Numbered from the stretch's first letter, positions 27,263 to 35,947 are shown. The stretch: DNA of 64,000 nt from Cohnella sp. AR92 (GCF_003990975.1 NZ_RZJR01000013.1:62001-126000), one strand, 5' to 3'. Numbers and translations are program-made. The notes: generated by a model from the sequence alone, not told the origin.

Positions 27263-27308
27263 ATACCCCCATGGGTATTATTATAGGCGGATTGATCCGA
27301 TTCGTCAA
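27263..27308 (-). promoter_or_regulatory. Persulfide-operon promoter with CsoR/CstR-type operator
   Basis: On the minus strand TTGACG (27308-27303) and TATAAT (27285-27280) are exactly 17 bases apart. Directly after the -10 comes ATACCC-N4-GGGTAT (27278-27263), which has the form of operators bound by CsoR-family repressors, including the persulfide sensor CstR. Repressor bound there would cover the transcription start. No CsoR/CstR gene lies in the window. Confidence 0.8.
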
Positions 27309-27415
27309 CTGCCCCCGTTGCGCGTTATCGTTCTAAGAAAACCATAGCGGGAACGAAACTTAACTTAAGCGGATTCCGTCTAATTACAAAGCAAGAATGA
27401 CAAGGAGTGGACCGC

Positions 27416-28300
27416 GTGCATTCCGATAACGCCGTTAAACAAAGAAGATACATAAGGAGGTTCGCGTGCGGTCTGTCTCTCGTCCTGAGCTTCGGACTCT
27501 TGGCGGCCGCTTGCGGCAACGGCGGCAATGCCGACCCGGAGAACGCCGCTCCTGGGTTCGCCGCATCCGGAACGGAAGCGAACGATTCCGGAAGCTCGCC
27601 TTCTTCGTCGGAGGACACGGTCAACGCGCCTACTAGGAATAAGTCATCGGAGTCGGCTGCACTGAATCAGGCACCACTAGCACCGGAGATCGCTTCTTTT
27701 CAAGTGCCTATAGCCGACGAGGGCAGCGCCAAGAAAGACAACTCCATTCGCGCCATTGGGGCGAGCAAGGACGGACGCCTGCTCGTTCAACCGTTATCCG
27801 ATGCCTACGCTGGCGCTTTAGGAGCGCCAAGCTGCTACGGAACGGAGACCGACGTGGAATGGTCCGGAACGTACCAAGCCGTCTGGGAGCCGAAGGCCGC
27901 CGGGAAGACGACGGAGGTCATCGCTTTCCCTGCGGGGTTCACGATCATTCAGCCGGGCGATGCTCCCGTCCAGATGCAGCGTGAATCGGCCGGCGACACC
28001 GAGCTTTTCTTCTATGCTCCAAGGTACGCGGATTGCCATGGCCTCGAGGCGTATGTCTTCGGTGTCCGCGACGGCAAAGCCTTCCCCGTCTCGGTCCGGA
28101 TGGGCGGAGATGAGGTTCTTGGCTATTTTACTTACGATCCCGGCCGGCCTTACGAATATCGGGACGGAGAGCTCACCGTGTGGGGGAGCCCGGGAGCCGG
28201 CTCGGACAGCATCGATGTTTATCGTTACCGGTACAGCGATAAGGACCGGTCGTTAATACTAACGAGTACCGGGCAGACGGCCCCGTCGGCGAGCTCTTGA
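27416..28300 (+). CDS. Putative lipoprotein of unknown function
   Basis: This 294-residue protein has a basic N-terminus, a hydrophobic stretch (about 17-33) and LAAACGNGG, a lipobox-like cysteine with Ala rather than Leu at -3. A Ser/Asn/Glu-rich linker runs to about residue 75, and a folded domain without a recognised family follows. Start is GTG at 27416, because AAGGAG is eight bases before it. An in-frame GTG at 27407 would leave no spacing. The gene is single and divergent from the persulfide operon. Its role is unknown. Confidence 0.7.
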   Translation: MHSDNAVKQRRYIRRFACGLSLVLSFGLLAAACGNGGNADPENAAPGFAASGTEANDSGSSPSSSEDTVNAPTRNKSSESAALNQAPLAPEIASFQVPIADEGSAKKDNSIRAIGASKDGRLLVQPLSDAYAGALGAPSCYGTETDVEWSGTYQAVWEPKAAGKTTEVIAFPAGFTIIQPGDAPVQMQRESAGDTELFFYAPRYADCHGLEAYVFGVRDGKAFPVSVRMGGDEVLGYFTYDPGRPYEYRDGELTVWGSPGAGSDSIDVYRYRYSDKDRSLILTSTGQTAPSASS

Positions 28301-28719
28301 GGGTGCGTGCGAGCGAATCTATTCGATTTTTCGAATATAAATTCCGGATTGAGGTCGTAATCGCAAGATATATATGAAATATCATATATAATTTGGCGTA
28401 CCACCCCGTTCCAAGTATATTGTGTATGAATTTTAGAATAAATTCGCCGGAAATGCCGAGTCCGTAGAAAATAAGTTCGAAATTTCATATACAATCACAC
28501 GCACAGAGCATTATGGACTCTATACGCAGCTCCATGAGCGAGGGGAGAAGGTCGGCTTAGCGGAACGACGTCTGCGGGCTGGCGGCTGTGCGGGCTTACG
28601 GCGTGTTTGCGCGACGGGCTCGCTACGTGACGGCGCGGCGGCTTGGCGGTCTGGCGACGTAGGGGCGTGACTGAGGATAGGCCCGACGGCCGCCAACCTC
28701 ATCGCCGCCAGCAGCATAG
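28301..28719. other. 420-base spacer without a supported gene
   Basis: The first 200 bases are AT-rich and contain the imperfect inverted repeat ATATATGAAATATCATATAT near 28369. The rest is GC-rich. Frames here are shadows without ribosome sites. No promoter or repeat family could be fixed. Confidence 0.4.
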
Positions 28720-28764
28720 CAGAAAGGGCCGTCTCTTCGTCATAAAGACTTGGAGACAGCCCCT
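28720..28764 (-). terminator. Terminator of the cupin gene
   Basis: On the minus strand GGGCTGTCTC pairs with GAGACGGCCC (one GU pair) across a 17-base loop and is followed by TTTCT. It lies just past the cupin stop. Confidence 0.65.
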
Positions 28765-28772
28765 TCTCTTTG

Positions 28773-29114
28773 CTATTCCGCGGCAACCCGGTCCCCGTGG
28801 CTGTTCGGCTGGGAGACGACGAGGAACTCGATCTCCTCATCCGACTTATTGAACATCTGGTGGGGAACTAACGGCGCGATCTCGATTCCCTCCCGCGGGC
28901 TCAGAACCACCTCTTCCCCGTTGATCTCCATCACGGCGGTACCCGACAGGACGAAGAAAAATTGCTTCGCCCTCCGATGGTAATGCTTAACCTCCGCGGT
29001 ATGAGGCGGCATGCGTTCGTGAATGACGCTTAGATCCGCCCCTTTGACGAGATGCCAGCCGTCGCACCGGTCTCCCCAGATATAATGTTCGGCGATGTTC
29101 TTGCTGATCTTCAT
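28773..29114 (-). CDS. Single-domain cupin protein
   Basis: This 113-residue double-stranded beta-helix protein has both cupin motifs. ERMPPHTAEVKHYHRRAKQFFFVLSG is motif 1, with the His-x-His and Glu/Gln metal positions. PREGIEIAPLVPHQMFN is motif 2 with its histidine. Small cupins of this type bind a metal and act as isomerases, oxygenases or sugar sensors, and no specific role can be given. The frame opens at 29156. AGGAG supports the ATG at 29114. A PatB-type aminotransferase lies 100 bases upstream on the same strand, and a separate promoter lies between. Confidence 0.82.
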   Translation of the reverse strand: MKISKNIAEHYIWGDRCDGWHLVKGADLSVIHERMPPHTAEVKHYHRRAKQFFFVLSGTAVMEINGEEVVLSPREGIEIAPLVPHQMFNKSDEEIEFLVVSQPNSHGDRVAAE

Positions 29115-29120
29115 AGCAAA

Positions 29121-29194
29121 ACAGCTCCTGTATTTCAGAATTGAATTAATATACATAATAATGCATAATAATTCAACCCATTAACAGGAGCTGT
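29121..29194 (-). promoter_or_regulatory. Cupin promoter inside a long dyad that includes its ribosome site
   Basis: On the minus strand TTGAAT (29176-29171) and TATATT (29153-29148) are 17 bases apart. Outside them are perfect arms ACAGCTCCTGT (29194-29184) and ACAGGAGCTGT (29131-29121). The second arm contains the AGGAG ribosome site. In read-through RNA from the aminotransferase the arms could pair and hide that site. Confidence 0.55.
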
Positions 29195-29213
29195 CTATAG
29201 CGAGCGTCAAGCG

Positions 29214-30404
29214 TTAAGCCAAATCCGCGAACTCGCGGGCGATTCTCTCCAACGCCTCCCGAATGAGCGGGCGCGGGGACGGAATGCAAATTCTCTGGAA
29301 TTCGCGTCCTTCTTCTCCGAACCTTTTGCCGTCCTCGAGGATGACGTTCGCGCGGTTATAGATCCGGTCGTGAACCTCCTCCGGAGAAATTCCGTAGCCG
29401 CTGAAGTCCATCCACAGGATGTAGGTGCCCTCCGGCATGACCGCTTTGACCTTCGGCATTCTCTCGCTCAAGAAATTCAAGACGTACTCAAGCGTGCCGT
29501 CGATGTATTCCTTCAGCTGCTCCAGCCATTCTTCGCCTTCGTTGTAGGCCGCGATAAGGGCAGCGTACGTGAACGGGGTCGCCGGCGCCGAGCCTTGCTC
29601 TTCCGTGAACCGGCGTCTCAGCTCCGGATCCGGGATCACGAGGTTCGTGCAGTGGAACCCGGCGACGTTGAAAGTCTTGTTGATCGCGGTACAGGTGACG
29701 ATCTTCGTATCGCTGTCCGCCACTTTCGCGATCGGCACGAACGTCTGGTCGCGGCGGACAAGGTCCCCATGGATCTCATCCGCGACGATCAGCACGCCGT
29801 TCCGGCCGCAGATGTCCGCTAGACGCTTGAGCTCGTCTTCCTTGAAGATGCGCCCCGTCGGGTTATGAGGATTGCACAGAATGAACATTGTTGTCTTCTC
29901 GTCCTGCGCCTTCGCTTCGAAGTCGTCGAAATCGATCTCGTAGCGGCCGTCTTCTCCCCGCGCCAGAGCGTTGTTGACGACCGTCCGTCCGTTCTTCTCG
30001 ACCGCCATCGTGAACGGGGGATACACGGGCCGCTGGATGATCACGCCGTCTCCCGGCTGCGTGTAGGCGCGTACCGCCACGTTGATCGCGTGCACCGTAC
30101 CCGCGCTGTACACGATCTCCTCCCGGCGAATGTCCCAATCGTGGCGCCGCTTGAACCAACCCCGGATTGCTTCGTAATATTCGTCAGGCGCCAGCGAATA
30201 GCCGAAGATGCGGTGATCGACCGTCCGGCGAAGCGCGTCGACGACAGGCTGCGGCACCGGCAGGTCCATGTCCGCCGTAAACAACGGAATCGTTTCTTCG
30301 TCGTAACGTTCCGTTAAGCCGTACTTCTTCAGCATATCCCCGCCGTCCCACTTGATCGAATAAGTTCCTCTTCTATTGACAGACTCGTCGAAGTTATATT
30401 TCAT
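29214..30404 (-). CDS. PatB/MalY-family PLP-dependent C-S lyase or aminotransferase
   Basis: This 396-residue fold-type I enzyme uses pyridoxal phosphate. VNRRGTYSIKWDG at residues 9-21 is the diagnostic start of the MalY/PatB group, which cleaves cystathionine or other cysteine thioethers. VYSAGTVHAINVAVRAY near 88, ILCNPHNPTGRIF near 165, VADEIHGDLV near 196 and the lysine region TAINKTFNVAGFHCTNL near 230 are the cofactor contacts. Length is normal. A separate promoter downstream feeds the cupin gene. It may degrade sulfur compounds, which suits the nearby persulfide operon, but the two are not co-transcribed. Confidence 0.9.
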   Translation of the reverse strand: MKYNFDESVNRRGTYSIKWDGGDMLKKYGLTERYDEETIPLFTADMDLPVPQPVVDALRRTVDHRIFGYSLAPDEYYEAIRGWFKRRHDWDIRREEIVYSAGTVHAINVAVRAYTQPGDGVIIQRPVYPPFTMAVEKNGRTVVNNALARGEDGRYEIDFDDFEAKAQDEKTTMFILCNPHNPTGRIFKEDELKRLADICGRNGVLIVADEIHGDLVRRDQTFVPIAKVADSDTKIVTCTAINKTFNVAGFHCTNLVIPDPELRRRFTEEQGSAPATPFTYAALIAAYNEGEEWLEQLKEYIDGTLEYVLNFLSERMPKVKAVMPEGTYILWMDFSGYGISPEEVHDRIYNRANVILEDGKRFGEEGREFQRICIPSPRPLIREALERIAREFADLA

Positions 30405-30581
30405 AAATCCCCGCTCCCTTGCTCGCTGATCGTCGTCTCTCGACTAATAGAGTTCTTCTATAAGGATATCAGGTATCCGATTGCCGGAACAAGAGGGCTC
30501 CGCTATTCCCTATATTCTATTCCCTTGTTAGAATAAGGAATGTTGTTTGTTACCTTTATCATCCCAAGAGGAAAATGCATA

Positions 30582-31892
30582 ATGACATGGCTAAACCCGA
30601 AGCATAGGAGAAAATTGGGCATTTTCTTCGTGGTCTCCGTCTTCATCTTAAGCATCCTTATTACCCTTAAAGTGCTGATGTCCTACTATGCCACGAACAA
30701 GGCCTCCCAAATCTCCCTTGCCAAGCAATACATCGCCATTGCCGAGAATATCGCGCGAGGGATCGATACGGAAACGTACGGCAAGGTACTGGCGGAGAAG
30801 AAGCAAGACAGCAACAGCCAGGCGATCCGGCAGTACTTGAGCGAGTATCGAAGCCGAATCAACGCTCTCTATGTCTATACGCTGCTGTTGGACGAGACGG
30901 ACGTGGCCAAAGCCATTGTCGCGTCGGTCCCTGCCGGTGTCGACGAGCTGCCTATGCTGGCCCCGTGTACCGTCCCTTCCGAGCAGGTTCGCCAAGCCAA
31001 GAACGGGAACGTTTATTATACCGATGTCATCCACGACCGTACGCACGGAGCTTATTTCTCTGTAGGCGCTCCGTTCTACGATGATTCCGGAACGCTGCTG
31101 GGAGTAATCGGCATCGATATCGACGCCAGCGAATTCAACTCGATCGGACAAGAAGTCGTCAATAGCATCTGGGGCGTCTTCGGACTGGATATCCTTTATG
31201 CCGTCTTGATTCTGACCGCTATTCTTTTCCTGCATAAGTGGTACCGGAGAAAGCTGACGAACGACTTGCGCGAATCCGAGATCGTATACATCTCCGAGAT
31301 GGGCAAGGTCATGAACTCCATCAAGTCAAGCCGCCATGATCTGCTAAACCACTTCCAGGTGTTGAACGGCCTGCTGCACATGCAGAGATACGACAAGGCG
31401 AACGAATACATCAAGCAGCTGTCGGTGGAATCCCGAACCTTGGATTTGTCCATGCGAATCAAGAACCCGGTCCTCATGGTCCTGCTGCAGAGCAAGTGGG
31501 AGCTCGCGTATTCCAAGAATATCGAGCTTGAACTGGAGACGGATCCGGACGAGTTCGATCGGGTGCGCTCGATGGACCTGGTCAAGATCTTCACCAATCT
31601 GCTGGACAACGCCATCGAAGCTGTCGAGTCCTATAAAGGCGAACAGCCGAAGCGTATCCGCGTCATCTGCCGAGCGATCGGCGATTCCTATCGGTTCGCG
31701 GTCGAGAACCCGGCCGTCTTAACCTCCAAGGCGCAGCGGAATCTGTTCCAGCTCGGCTATACGACCAAGCCGAACGAAGACGAGACGAGAGGCAACGGAC
31801 TTCCGATCGTCCAGAGCACGGTCGATAAATACGAGGGCGAGATTCGTCTCGAGTACGAGAACGAGAGGGTCCGGATCGAAATTCGAATTTGA
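30582..31892 (+). CDS. Orphan sensor histidine kinase, Spo0B-type H-box
   Basis: This 436-residue membrane kinase has one segment at about 12-34, an extracellular sensor domain of the Cache/PAS type (DVIHDRTHGAYFSVGAPFYDDSG near 150) and a second segment at about 200-220. The H-box is RHDLLNHFQVLNGLLHMQR near 250, the Spo0B/CitA style in which His is followed by Asp. The ATPase part shows IFTNLLDNAIEAVE near 335 (N-box) and ETRGNGLPIVQSTVDKY near 405 (G-box). AGAGG supports ATG 30582 over the frame opening at 30540. No response regulator is beside it, so its partner must be elsewhere. Confidence 0.87.
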   Translation: MTWLNPKHRRKLGIFFVVSVFILSILITLKVLMSYYATNKASQISLAKQYIAIAENIARGIDTETYGKVLAEKKQDSNSQAIRQYLSEYRSRINALYVYTLLLDETDVAKAIVASVPAGVDELPMLAPCTVPSEQVRQAKNGNVYYTDVIHDRTHGAYFSVGAPFYDDSGTLLGVIGIDIDASEFNSIGQEVVNSIWGVFGLDILYAVLILTAILFLHKWYRRKLTNDLRESEIVYISEMGKVMNSIKSSRHDLLNHFQVLNGLLHMQRYDKANEYIKQLSVESRTLDLSMRIKNPVLMVLLQSKWELAYSKNIELELETDPDEFDRVRSMDLVKIFTNLLDNAIEAVESYKGEQPKRIRVICRAIGDSYRFAVENPAVLTSKAQRNLFQLGYTTKPNEDETRGNGLPIVQSTVDKYEGEIRLEYENERVRIEIRI

Positions 31893-31916
31893 GCGCCAAT
31901 CCCCTAGCAAACGGCA

Positions 31917-31948
31917 AAAAGAGGCTGTCGACGACAGCCTCTTTTCCT
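31917..31948. terminator. Bidirectional terminator between the kinase and TetR genes
   Basis: Perfect arms AAGAGGCTGTC and GACAGCCTCTT with a 3-base loop are flanked by A and T runs. The same 11-base stem recurs at 34015-34040. Confidence 0.88.
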
Positions 31949-31957
31949 CGTTTCTCT

Positions 31958-32572
31958 CTATTTATCTCGCTTTCCCGCTTCGCTTAAGCACACGGATTCC
32001 AGGTATGCCTTCAAGCTCTCGATATTCATCCGCACGTGCCGGTTGTCGCCGTCCAGCTTGCTGATCATGATTCCGCCTTCCATGACGGATAAAGTGAACG
32101 TCGCCAAGGCATCCGCATCAAGATCGGCCTTGAATTCCCCCGACTGAATGCCCTCCAGGATAATGCTCTTCATGGAGCCCAAGGTGGATTCAAGCCCGCT
32201 ATGGGCTCTCTCCCGCAGGACCGGATGACCGTCGTCGCTCTCGGTCGCGAGATTAAGCAGTGGGCAGCCCCCGACAAAGGGAGGAGCCTCCACGACGTTC
32301 TCGTACACGCGGAGAAAAACCAGCAGCTTGCCCATCGCCGTCGTTTCCCGGTCATGAGCCTCCCGGATGGCATGGCCGACGACGCTGCCCGCATGCTGGT
32401 AAGCTTCGAGCGCAATCTCGTCCTTGCTGCCGAAATAGCGGTAGATGCCGCCTTTCTTGATCCCCGTTGCCTCCGTTATATCCGACAAGGAGGAAGCCGC
32501 GTAACCTTTCTGGTTAAACAGCTCGGCGGATTTCGCGATAATATGCTTGCGGGTGTTCTCCCCCTTGGACAT
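31958..32572 (-). CDS. TetR-family regulator divergent from an MFS transporter
   Basis: This 204-residue repressor has the helix-turn-helix SLSDITEATGIKKGGIYRYFGSKDE near residues 28-50. Its ligand domain has the YcfQ/AcuR-type text GGCPLLNLATESDDGHP near 103. GGAGG seven bases before the ATG at 32572 fixes the start. The frame runs on upstream to 32728 only by chance. The MFS gene begins 154 bases away on the other strand, and two matching operator-like sites lie between, so it probably represses both genes. Confidence 0.87.
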   Translation of the reverse strand: MSKGENTRKHIIAKSAELFNQKGYAASSLSDITEATGIKKGGIYRYFGSKDEIALEAYQHAGSVVGHAIREAHDRETTAMGKLLVFLRVYENVVEAPPFVGGCPLLNLATESDDGHPVLRERAHSGLESTLGSMKSIILEGIQSGEFKADLDADALATFTLSVMEGGIMISKLDGDNRHVRMNIESLKAYLESVCLSEAGKRDK

Positions 32573-32611
32573 GGCCGTTCCTCCTTGGTTCGCTCGATTG
32601 GTCTCCACTCG

Positions 32612-32684
32612 ATTATACCAGATAAAAAATACCTTTTCGTATCCCGATTCCTGTGCTACATTAAAAAATACCGATCGGTATCTT
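32612..32684. promoter_or_regulatory. Divergent TetR/MFS control region with two operator sites
   Basis: Perfect palindrome ATACCGATCGGTAT lies at 32668-32681 and a related imperfect site ATACCTTTTCGTAT at 32629-32642. The leftward promoter has a perfect TATAAT (32617-32612) with a weak -35 under the second site. A rightward TATCTT (32679-32684) overlaps the first. Confidence 0.7.
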
Positions 32685-32726
32685 ATTTTGAAGCGAATTG
32701 AATCTTTCGTCTTAAGGGGGCGGAAC

Positions 32727-33992
32727 ATGAAAAGAACTTGGCTGCGGGAGCCCGGCTATGCTTGGCTGGGACTGGGCTCTCTCTGGTTAGTCGGATTTAT
32801 CGGTGCGTTGATGCGCTTCAGCATGGCTTTTTTTCAAGTTCAGATCTCGGAAGATTTGGGGGTCAGCCGCGGGTTCATCTCCGCCGCTTGGTCCACGCAA
32901 TTATTCATTGCGGCTCTGTGCGCCCCCCTTGGAGGGTGGCTAGCGGATCGGTACGGCCCGAAGAAGGTCATGCTCCTCGGGGCGATCTTAGGAACGGTAG
33001 GAACAGGCATAGTCACCTTCGGCGGGCATCAGGATCTCTTCTTCTTCGTCGGATACGGCGTCATCTCGGGATTCGCCGGCATCGGATCGTCCGCCACGTA
33101 CCTGCTCCTCTTCGCTTGGTTCCGGCATCACCGGGCCAAAGCGACCGGTCTGCTCGCCAGCGCCTCCTCGCTGGGACTGGCCATAACGACGCCGGTCTTC
33201 GTCTCCGCGAGCTCCTTGACCTGGAGGGACGCGTTCCTTGCCTCCTTCGTGCTCGGCATCCTCGTCACCATTCCCGTTATTTTGTTCGGCATCAAGGAAG
33301 CCGGCTCGGCGGGCGGGAAGTCGGCATCCTCCAGCTCAACGGCGGTTCAACCGTCGCTCGCTGCCGCGTCAACCGGAACAACCGTCAAGCTGCTGCCCGT
33401 GTTTATCGTCGTGGCGTTCGCGTTGTTCGCCTGCGGGTTCAATATGGGGACGGTCGAGATGAATCTCGTCGCCATTCATCAAGCGGCGAAGGTTTCCCCG
33501 GAGCGGATCGCGTTATCCATGAGCGTCCTTGGCGCGATGGAGATCGTAGGCTCGCTCGTCATGGGGTACTGGCTCGACCGATCCGACAAGCTGGCGCTCA
33601 TGTCTCTCCTGTACGGGGTAAGGATCGCAGGCTTCATCCTTCTTTTCATGCACCTGTCGTGGTCCCCCGTCTCCTTCGCCGTCCTGTTCGGCCTGACTTA
33701 TTTGAGCGCCATCCCCGGAGGCCTGCTGGTCATCAAGGAAATGTTGCAAGGCAAGGGCCAGCAGACCGGATGGCTGCTTCTCTTCCATCAAGGGGGCGGC
33801 ATCCTCGGCTCCCTCGTCGGCGGACTCGCCTTCGACCGCTTCGGCGATTACCAAGCCCTGATCGGCCTGGACATTCTCATCAGCGGCCTTGCCGCGCTCG
33901 GTTACCTCGCTTTGTTTCTCTCTCGCAAGCGAGACTTCCATCGCAAGGCTAAGAATCGCTATGCGGTCGATTCGCATGCCGCGCAAGGCTGA
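32727..33992 (+). CDS. MFS transporter under TetR control
   Basis: This 421-residue protein with about 12 hydrophobic segments belongs to the major facilitator superfamily. GGWLADRYGPKKVMLLGAI near residue 70 is motif A, and GVISGFAGIGSSATYLLLFAWF near 112 begins the fourth-fifth helix region. The form SRGFISAAWSTQLF near 48 recalls the monocarboxylate/oxalate-type (OFA) carriers, so an organic acid is a possible substrate. The start at ATG 32727 is chosen because AAGGGGG precedes it and the earlier open frame overlaps the operator and the TetR gene. The 3' end is closed by a hairpin. Confidence 0.87.
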   Translation: MKRTWLREPGYAWLGLGSLWLVGFIGALMRFSMAFFQVQISEDLGVSRGFISAAWSTQLFIAALCAPLGGWLADRYGPKKVMLLGAILGTVGTGIVTFGGHQDLFFFVGYGVISGFAGIGSSATYLLLFAWFRHHRAKATGLLASASSLGLAITTPVFVSASSLTWRDAFLASFVLGILVTIPVILFGIKEAGSAGGKSASSSSTAVQPSLAAASTGTTVKLLPVFIVVAFALFACGFNMGTVEMNLVAIHQAAKVSPERIALSMSVLGAMEIVGSLVMGYWLDRSDKLALMSLLYGVRIAGFILLFMHLSWSPVSFAVLFGLTYLSAIPGGLLVIKEMLQGKGQQTGWLLLFHQGGGILGSLVGGLAFDRFGDYQALIGLDILISGLAALGYLALFLSRKRDFHRKAKNRYAVDSHAAQG

Positions 33993-34007
33993 ACGGCAGG
34001 GCAGGAA

Positions 34008-34040
34008 CAAAAAGAAGAGGCTGTCGGGTGACAGCCTCTT
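34008..34040. terminator. Terminator between the MFS gene and the ABC operon
   Basis: Perfect arms AAGAGGCTGTC and GACAGCCTCTT with a GGGT loop. The T run is on the minus strand, so it serves the ABC operon best. The stem is identical to that at 31919-31943. Confidence 0.8.
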
Positions 34041-34085
34041 CGACCGTTCGGACCGTTCGGATCGCCGAGCAGCCGTGACTTCCGT

Positions 34086-34802
34086 TTAAACCGAGGAGGC
34101 AGCAGCAGCTGAGGCTGCGGAAGCCGCGGCCGGATACAGCTTGCCGTCCTCCATCCGGTACACTTTATCGACGTAGGCCAGCATCCGTTCGTCATGCGTT
34201 ACCATGATCGCCGCCTTGTTGCGGGACTTGACTTCCTTCGCGATCAGGCCTACCACCTCGTGAGCGCGCTTCGTATCGAGGCTAGCCGTCGGTTCGTCCG
34301 CCAGAATGAGCTTGGGGTCGTTCATGAAGGCGCGGGCGATGGCGACGCGCTGCTTCTCTCCCCCGGACAGCTCCTCGGGATAGCTCTTGCGCTTCGCCCC
34401 AAGTCCGAGCTCTTCCAGTAGCTGCAAGGCATAGACCTTGTCTTCCTTCGCGACTCGGCCGCCCATTCGCTTGATGATGAGAAGCTGCTCGACGACGTTC
34501 AGATACGGAACGAGGTTCGACGATTGCATCATGAAGCCGACTTCGCGCAGCCGGATGCGGGACAGCTCCTTCTCGGAGGCCTTCGAGAGCTTCTGTCCGC
34601 TGATCCGGACTTCCCCTTCGGAAGCTTGCAGCAGCGCTCCCGCGATGGAGAGGAAGGTGCTCTTGCCGGAGCCGGAGGGGCCGATAACGGCGACGAATTC
34701 GCCGGGCCTCACCTCGAGCGAGACCCGATCCAGGGCGACGGTGCGGTTGCTTCCTTCGTTATAGGTCTTGGAGACGTCGATCAATTGAAGTCCTTGTTCC
34801 AT
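34086..34802 (-). CDS. ABC exporter ATP-binding protein (LolD/MacB type)
   Basis: This 238-residue ATPase shows Walker [14 protein letters not shown] near residue 41, the signature [15 protein letters not shown] near 144, and Walker [13 protein letters not shown] near 164 with the catalytic Glu. The H-loop is MVTHDERM near 200. The subtype fits partners of FtsX-like permeases, which work on lipids, peptides or lipoproteins at the membrane rather than importing solutes. It ends in an Ala/Ser-rich tail. Its ATG follows the permease stop directly, with GGAGGG inside the permease end, so the two are translationally linked. Confidence 0.92.
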   Translation of the reverse strand: MEQGLQLIDVSKTYNEGSNRTVALDRVSLEVRPGEFVAVIGPSGSGKSTFLSIAGALLQASEGEVRISGQKLSKASEKELSRIRLREVGFMMQSSNLVPYLNVVEQLLIIKRMGGRVAKEDKVYALQLLEELGLGAKRKSYPEELSGGEKQRVAIARAFMNDPKLILADEPTASLDTKRAHEVVGLIAKEVKSRNKAAIMVTHDERMLAYVDKVYRMEDGKLYPAAASAASAAAASSV

Positions 34803-35924
34803 TTATTCCACCCTCCCAAGCGCATGAAGCGGATCGATCTTCGTGATTCTCCGAACGGAGACGAGCGAGCTAAGCAAAGCGATCGCCAGCAGGACGAACG
34901 AATAGATAATGACCAGCTTCGTATCCAGCAGGAACGGCATCGCCTTCGGCAGCACCGTTGCTACCAAGTAGGTCAGGCCGGCCCCGATGAGGATGCTCAC
35001 GACGGAGATGACGAGGACTTGCGAGACGACAGCTCGTCCCAGGAAGGCATTCCCGGACCCGATCGCTTTCATGACGCCGAATTGATGGCTCTTCTGCATG
35101 GTGAACACGTAGAAGAACACGCCCAGCATGAAGGCGGAGATGACGAGCAGGAACGCCTGCATCATCGTGATCGACGCGCTCTCTTCCTTGAAGCCCGGCA
35201 TGCCCTGGACCGCCGCGGCGCGGGTAACGGTCTCCGCGTTCCCGAGCTTGGCGTCGATCGCTTTGACGGACGCGCCCTTGCCTTGAATCATCAGAGCGTT
35301 GACCGGATCGTGAAGTCCCTTGTCGGCGCCCGGCGCGGCGAAGGCGATTCGTCTCCACTCTTCGATCGGAACGAACACCGAAGCGACGTGGTTATAGGTC
35401 TCGTTCTCGACGAAGCCCACGATCGTCAGCGACTCGGTCGTGCCGTCCAGCCGGAACGTATCGCCCAGCTTGAAGCCCTCTTCCTTCATCGACTTGTTGA
35501 CGATCGCCCCGGTAAGAAGGTCCTTCGACAGCCCCTTTCCCTCGATGACCGACGGCTCGAGGAAGCTTCCCGCCTCGATGCCCATGATCGCGATATCCAG
35601 CTTGTCTTCGCTGGAGCTGCCATCCCCTTGAAGGGCGGTCCCCATCGAATTGCCAAGCGGCGAGACGGCCCGAACGCCCTCCTGCTCGGAGACGGCTTTC
35701 ATGGCATCCGCGGACAACAGCGACTTGCTCATGGACGACTTGGAGCCTTGCTCGAAGACGACGTAATCGGCGCGCATGTTCTTAAGCGTCGACGCCGCAA
35801 GCGTCTGCAGCCCGTTGCCGAGTCCGGACAAGATAAAGACGAGCCAAGCGATAAGGACAAAAATAATGCCGATCATGAGGAACCTGGAGCGATTCCTGAG
35901 AATCTCCTTGATGGCCAGATACAT
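34803..35924 (-). CDS. FtsX-family ABC permease
   Basis: This 373-residue protein has the MacB/FtsX layout: one N-terminal membrane segment (about 15-37), a large extracellular domain (about 40-245) and three C-terminal segments (about 250-360). SGLGNGLQTLAASTLKNMRADYVVFEQGS just after the first segment is typical of the DevC/MacB group. It pairs with the following ATPase to form an exporter or a mechanotransmission device. A TetR gene lies divergently 125 bases away, with two operator-like dyads in between, so an inducer probably switches the pair on. Confidence 0.9.
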   Translation of the reverse strand: MYLAIKEILRNRSRFLMIGIIFVLIAWLVFILSGLGNGLQTLAASTLKNMRADYVVFEQGSKSSMSKSLLSADAMKAVSEQEGVRAVSPLGNSMGTALQGDGSSSEDKLDIAIMGIEAGSFLEPSVIEGKGLSKDLLTGAIVNKSMKEEGFKLGDTFRLDGTTESLTIVGFVENETYNHVASVFVPIEEWRRIAFAAPGADKGLHDPVNALMIQGKGASVKAIDAKLGNAETVTRAAAVQGMPGFKEESASITMMQAFLLVISAFMLGVFFYVFTMQKSHQFGVMKAIGSGNAFLGRAVVSQVLVISVVSILIGAGLTYLVATVLPKAMPFLLDTKLVIIYSFVLLAIALLSSLVSVRRITKIDPLHALGRVE

Positions 35925-35947
35925 GCTGCTTCTCTCCCCTTCTTTTC

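Noticed and set aside
28369..28510. AT-rich segment as a replication or transfer origin
   Set aside because: There are no DnaA boxes, iterons or replication genes. It is one short imperfect inverted repeat.
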